DNA of 6,279 bases, taken from contig JALNVI010000112.1 in the NCBI GenBank assembly GCA_023231425.1, forward strand, positions 1 to 6,279, in the 5' to 3' direction. The position numbers were made by a program, and so were the translations under genes. This stretch comes from Desulforhopalus sp. Lineage in GTDB: Bacteria > Desulfobacterota > Desulfobulbia > Desulfobulbales > Desulfocapsaceae. Under the pieces are notes generated by a model. That model was not told the DNA's origin, did not search any database, and worked only from the letters and a program-made list of their open reading frames with translations. How positions within the stretch are numbered: position 1 is the first letter of the stretch; each line of letters opens with the position of its first letter. Positions 5,442-6,279 of the stretch are shown here, piece after piece.

Positions 5442-6279
5442 CAGAAAGGTACCAGATCATGGCCTTTCTTCAAACAGGAAGATCTCAGACTGAGATTGCT
5501 GGTACACTAAATCGATCTAAGAGTACAATTTCACGTGAAATTTATCGTAACTCTTTTGAAGGAAAATATGATCCTTGTGATGCTCAGGTTACAGCGACCG
5601 CCAGACGGAAATTTGCTAAGAAGGCCACAAAACAAAGCCCTGAAGTATTGCAGATTGTACGAAAGTGGCTTCGAATTGGCTGGTCACCTGAATCTATAAG
5701 CTGCCGGTTTTATGTTGAATTTCCTCTGCAAAAACACGTTTGCCATACAACGATCTATGACTGGATTGATAAAGACATGCAAAAGGGAGGGAAACTCTAC
5801 ACGTACCTGCCACGATATGGCAAACGTCGCTGGAAAGGCGGTAAACGTAAACGAGCCGGGGTTTCTCTTATTCCTAACCGTGTAGACATTTCAGAACGTC
5901 CTCCAATAGTGAATGAGAGGAAGCGAATTGGGGACTGGGAAGGAGATACCGTTTATGGGCAGAATGCATCCCTTGTTACCCTTGTGGAGCGTACCAGTCG
6001 CTTTACGCTTTGTGGCCGAACACAGACGAAGTGCAAGGATGAAGTTGCCTCAGTGATAAATGGCCTTTTCGACACAATTACGGGTCGTAAGAAGACATTG
6101 ACGCTGGACAATGGCAGCGAATTTGCTGCTCACGACAAAATCAAAAAACGTCACTCCATTGATGTCTTTTTTGCGAAACCATACGCAAGCTGGCAGAGAG
6201 GAACAAATGAAAATACCAATGGCAGACTCAGAAGACTCTGGCCAAAAAAATTTGATATAGCAACACTTTCTCAAGAAGA
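5399..6279 (+). CDS. IS30-family transposase (3' end beyond window)
   Basis: The frame is open for 293 codons from ATG 5399 to the window edge, with no frameshift or stop. The product catalyses cut-and-paste or circle-type transposition of the element. Residues about 10-55 form the N-terminal helix-turn-helix typical of IS30 (LTLSERYQIMAFLQTGRSQTE, then TLNRSKSTISREI), which binds the element ends. The catalytic core shows all three acidic residues: Asp183 in GDWEGDTV, Asp237 in LTLDNGSEFA and Glu271 in GTNENTNGRLR. The DD(33)E spacing is the family norm. The family is usually about 300-380 residues, so only the C-terminal end is missing. The start is chosen because GAAGG (5389-5393) lies 5 bases upstream and the following residues (GSRYQQLTLSERYQI) match typical IS30 N-termini. 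The preserved catalytic residues suggest the copy may still be active if its far end is intact. Confidence 0.93.
   Translation, partial: MHTCTGSRYQQLTLSERYQIMAFLQTGRSQTEIAGTLNRSKSTISREIYRNSFEGKYDPCDAQVTATARRKFAKKATKQSPEVLQIVRKWLRIGWSPESISCRFYVEFPLQKHVCHTTIYDWIDKDMQKGGKLYTYLPRYGKRRWKGGKRKRAGVSLIPNRVDISERPPIVNERKRIGDWEGDTVYGQNASLVTLVERTSRFTLCGRTQTKCKDEVASVINGLFDTITGRKKTLTLDNGSEFAAHDKIKKRHSIDVFFAKPYASWQRGTNENTNGRLRRLWPKKFDIATLSQE

Larger units (their letters stand above)
5316..6279 (+). mobile_element. IS30-family insertion sequence, left part (runs off the window)
   Basis: The element is recognised by its DDE transposase, which is of clear IS30 type. The left boundary is not proven. It should lie between about 5313, where plausible host coding sequence ends, and 5345. 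The stretch AAGTGCAAC at 5323-5331 resembles the outer end of some IS30 elements as I remember them. The right terminus and target duplication are outside the window, so the terminal inverted repeats cannot be matched. The element faces away from the gene it appears to interrupt. Confidence 0.8.

Noticed and set aside
6050..6274. Minus-strand open frame of 74 codons
   Set aside because: It is antisense to the catalytic core of the transposase.
1..6279. CRISPR array, tRNA or rRNA genes
   Set aside because: No regularly spaced direct repeats with spacers and no tRNA- or rRNA-like sequence were seen.

Overview
The window looks like a bacterial accessory region. Genes are tightly packed, ribosome binding sites are Shine-Dalgarno type, two starts appear to be TTG and one GTG, and an IS30-family insertion sequence is present. 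Base composition looks moderate (judged by eye, not computed). Nothing visible fixes the taxon. A Gram-negative host fits the secreted, cysteine-rich protein, but that is an inference.

Layout from left to right. (1) Positions 1-180, minus strand: the N-terminal part of a GxxExxY-family protein running off the window edge. Its start codon lies inside decamer repeats and a hairpin. (2) Positions 181-331: intergenic, holding a roughly 56-60 bp fragment of an IS30-type transposase gene that is a diverged copy of part of the element at the right edge. (3) Positions 332-5331, minus strand: a three-gene block read right to left. The first gene encodes a very large, probably exported protein with five Ig-like beta-sandwich repeats, a long helical region and a cysteine-rich tail. 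Next is a 180-residue protein with four membrane segments, and last a 234-residue membrane-anchored TPR protein. The last two overlap by a GTGA. (4) Positions about 5316-6279, plus strand: the left part of an IS30-family element with an intact DDE transposase frame that runs off the right edge.

The block is physically coherent: same strand, a 60 bp gap and then a 4 bp overlap. It reads as one envelope-associated unit, with a large secreted or surface protein, a polytopic membrane protein and a TPR scaffold. I do not recognise it as a named system. Its first gene appears to have lost its native 5' end to the IS30 element, because the apparent TTG start and first few codons lie in what is probably IS sequence and the signal peptide is incomplete. 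IS30-derived sequence in the same orientation therefore lies on both sides of the block.
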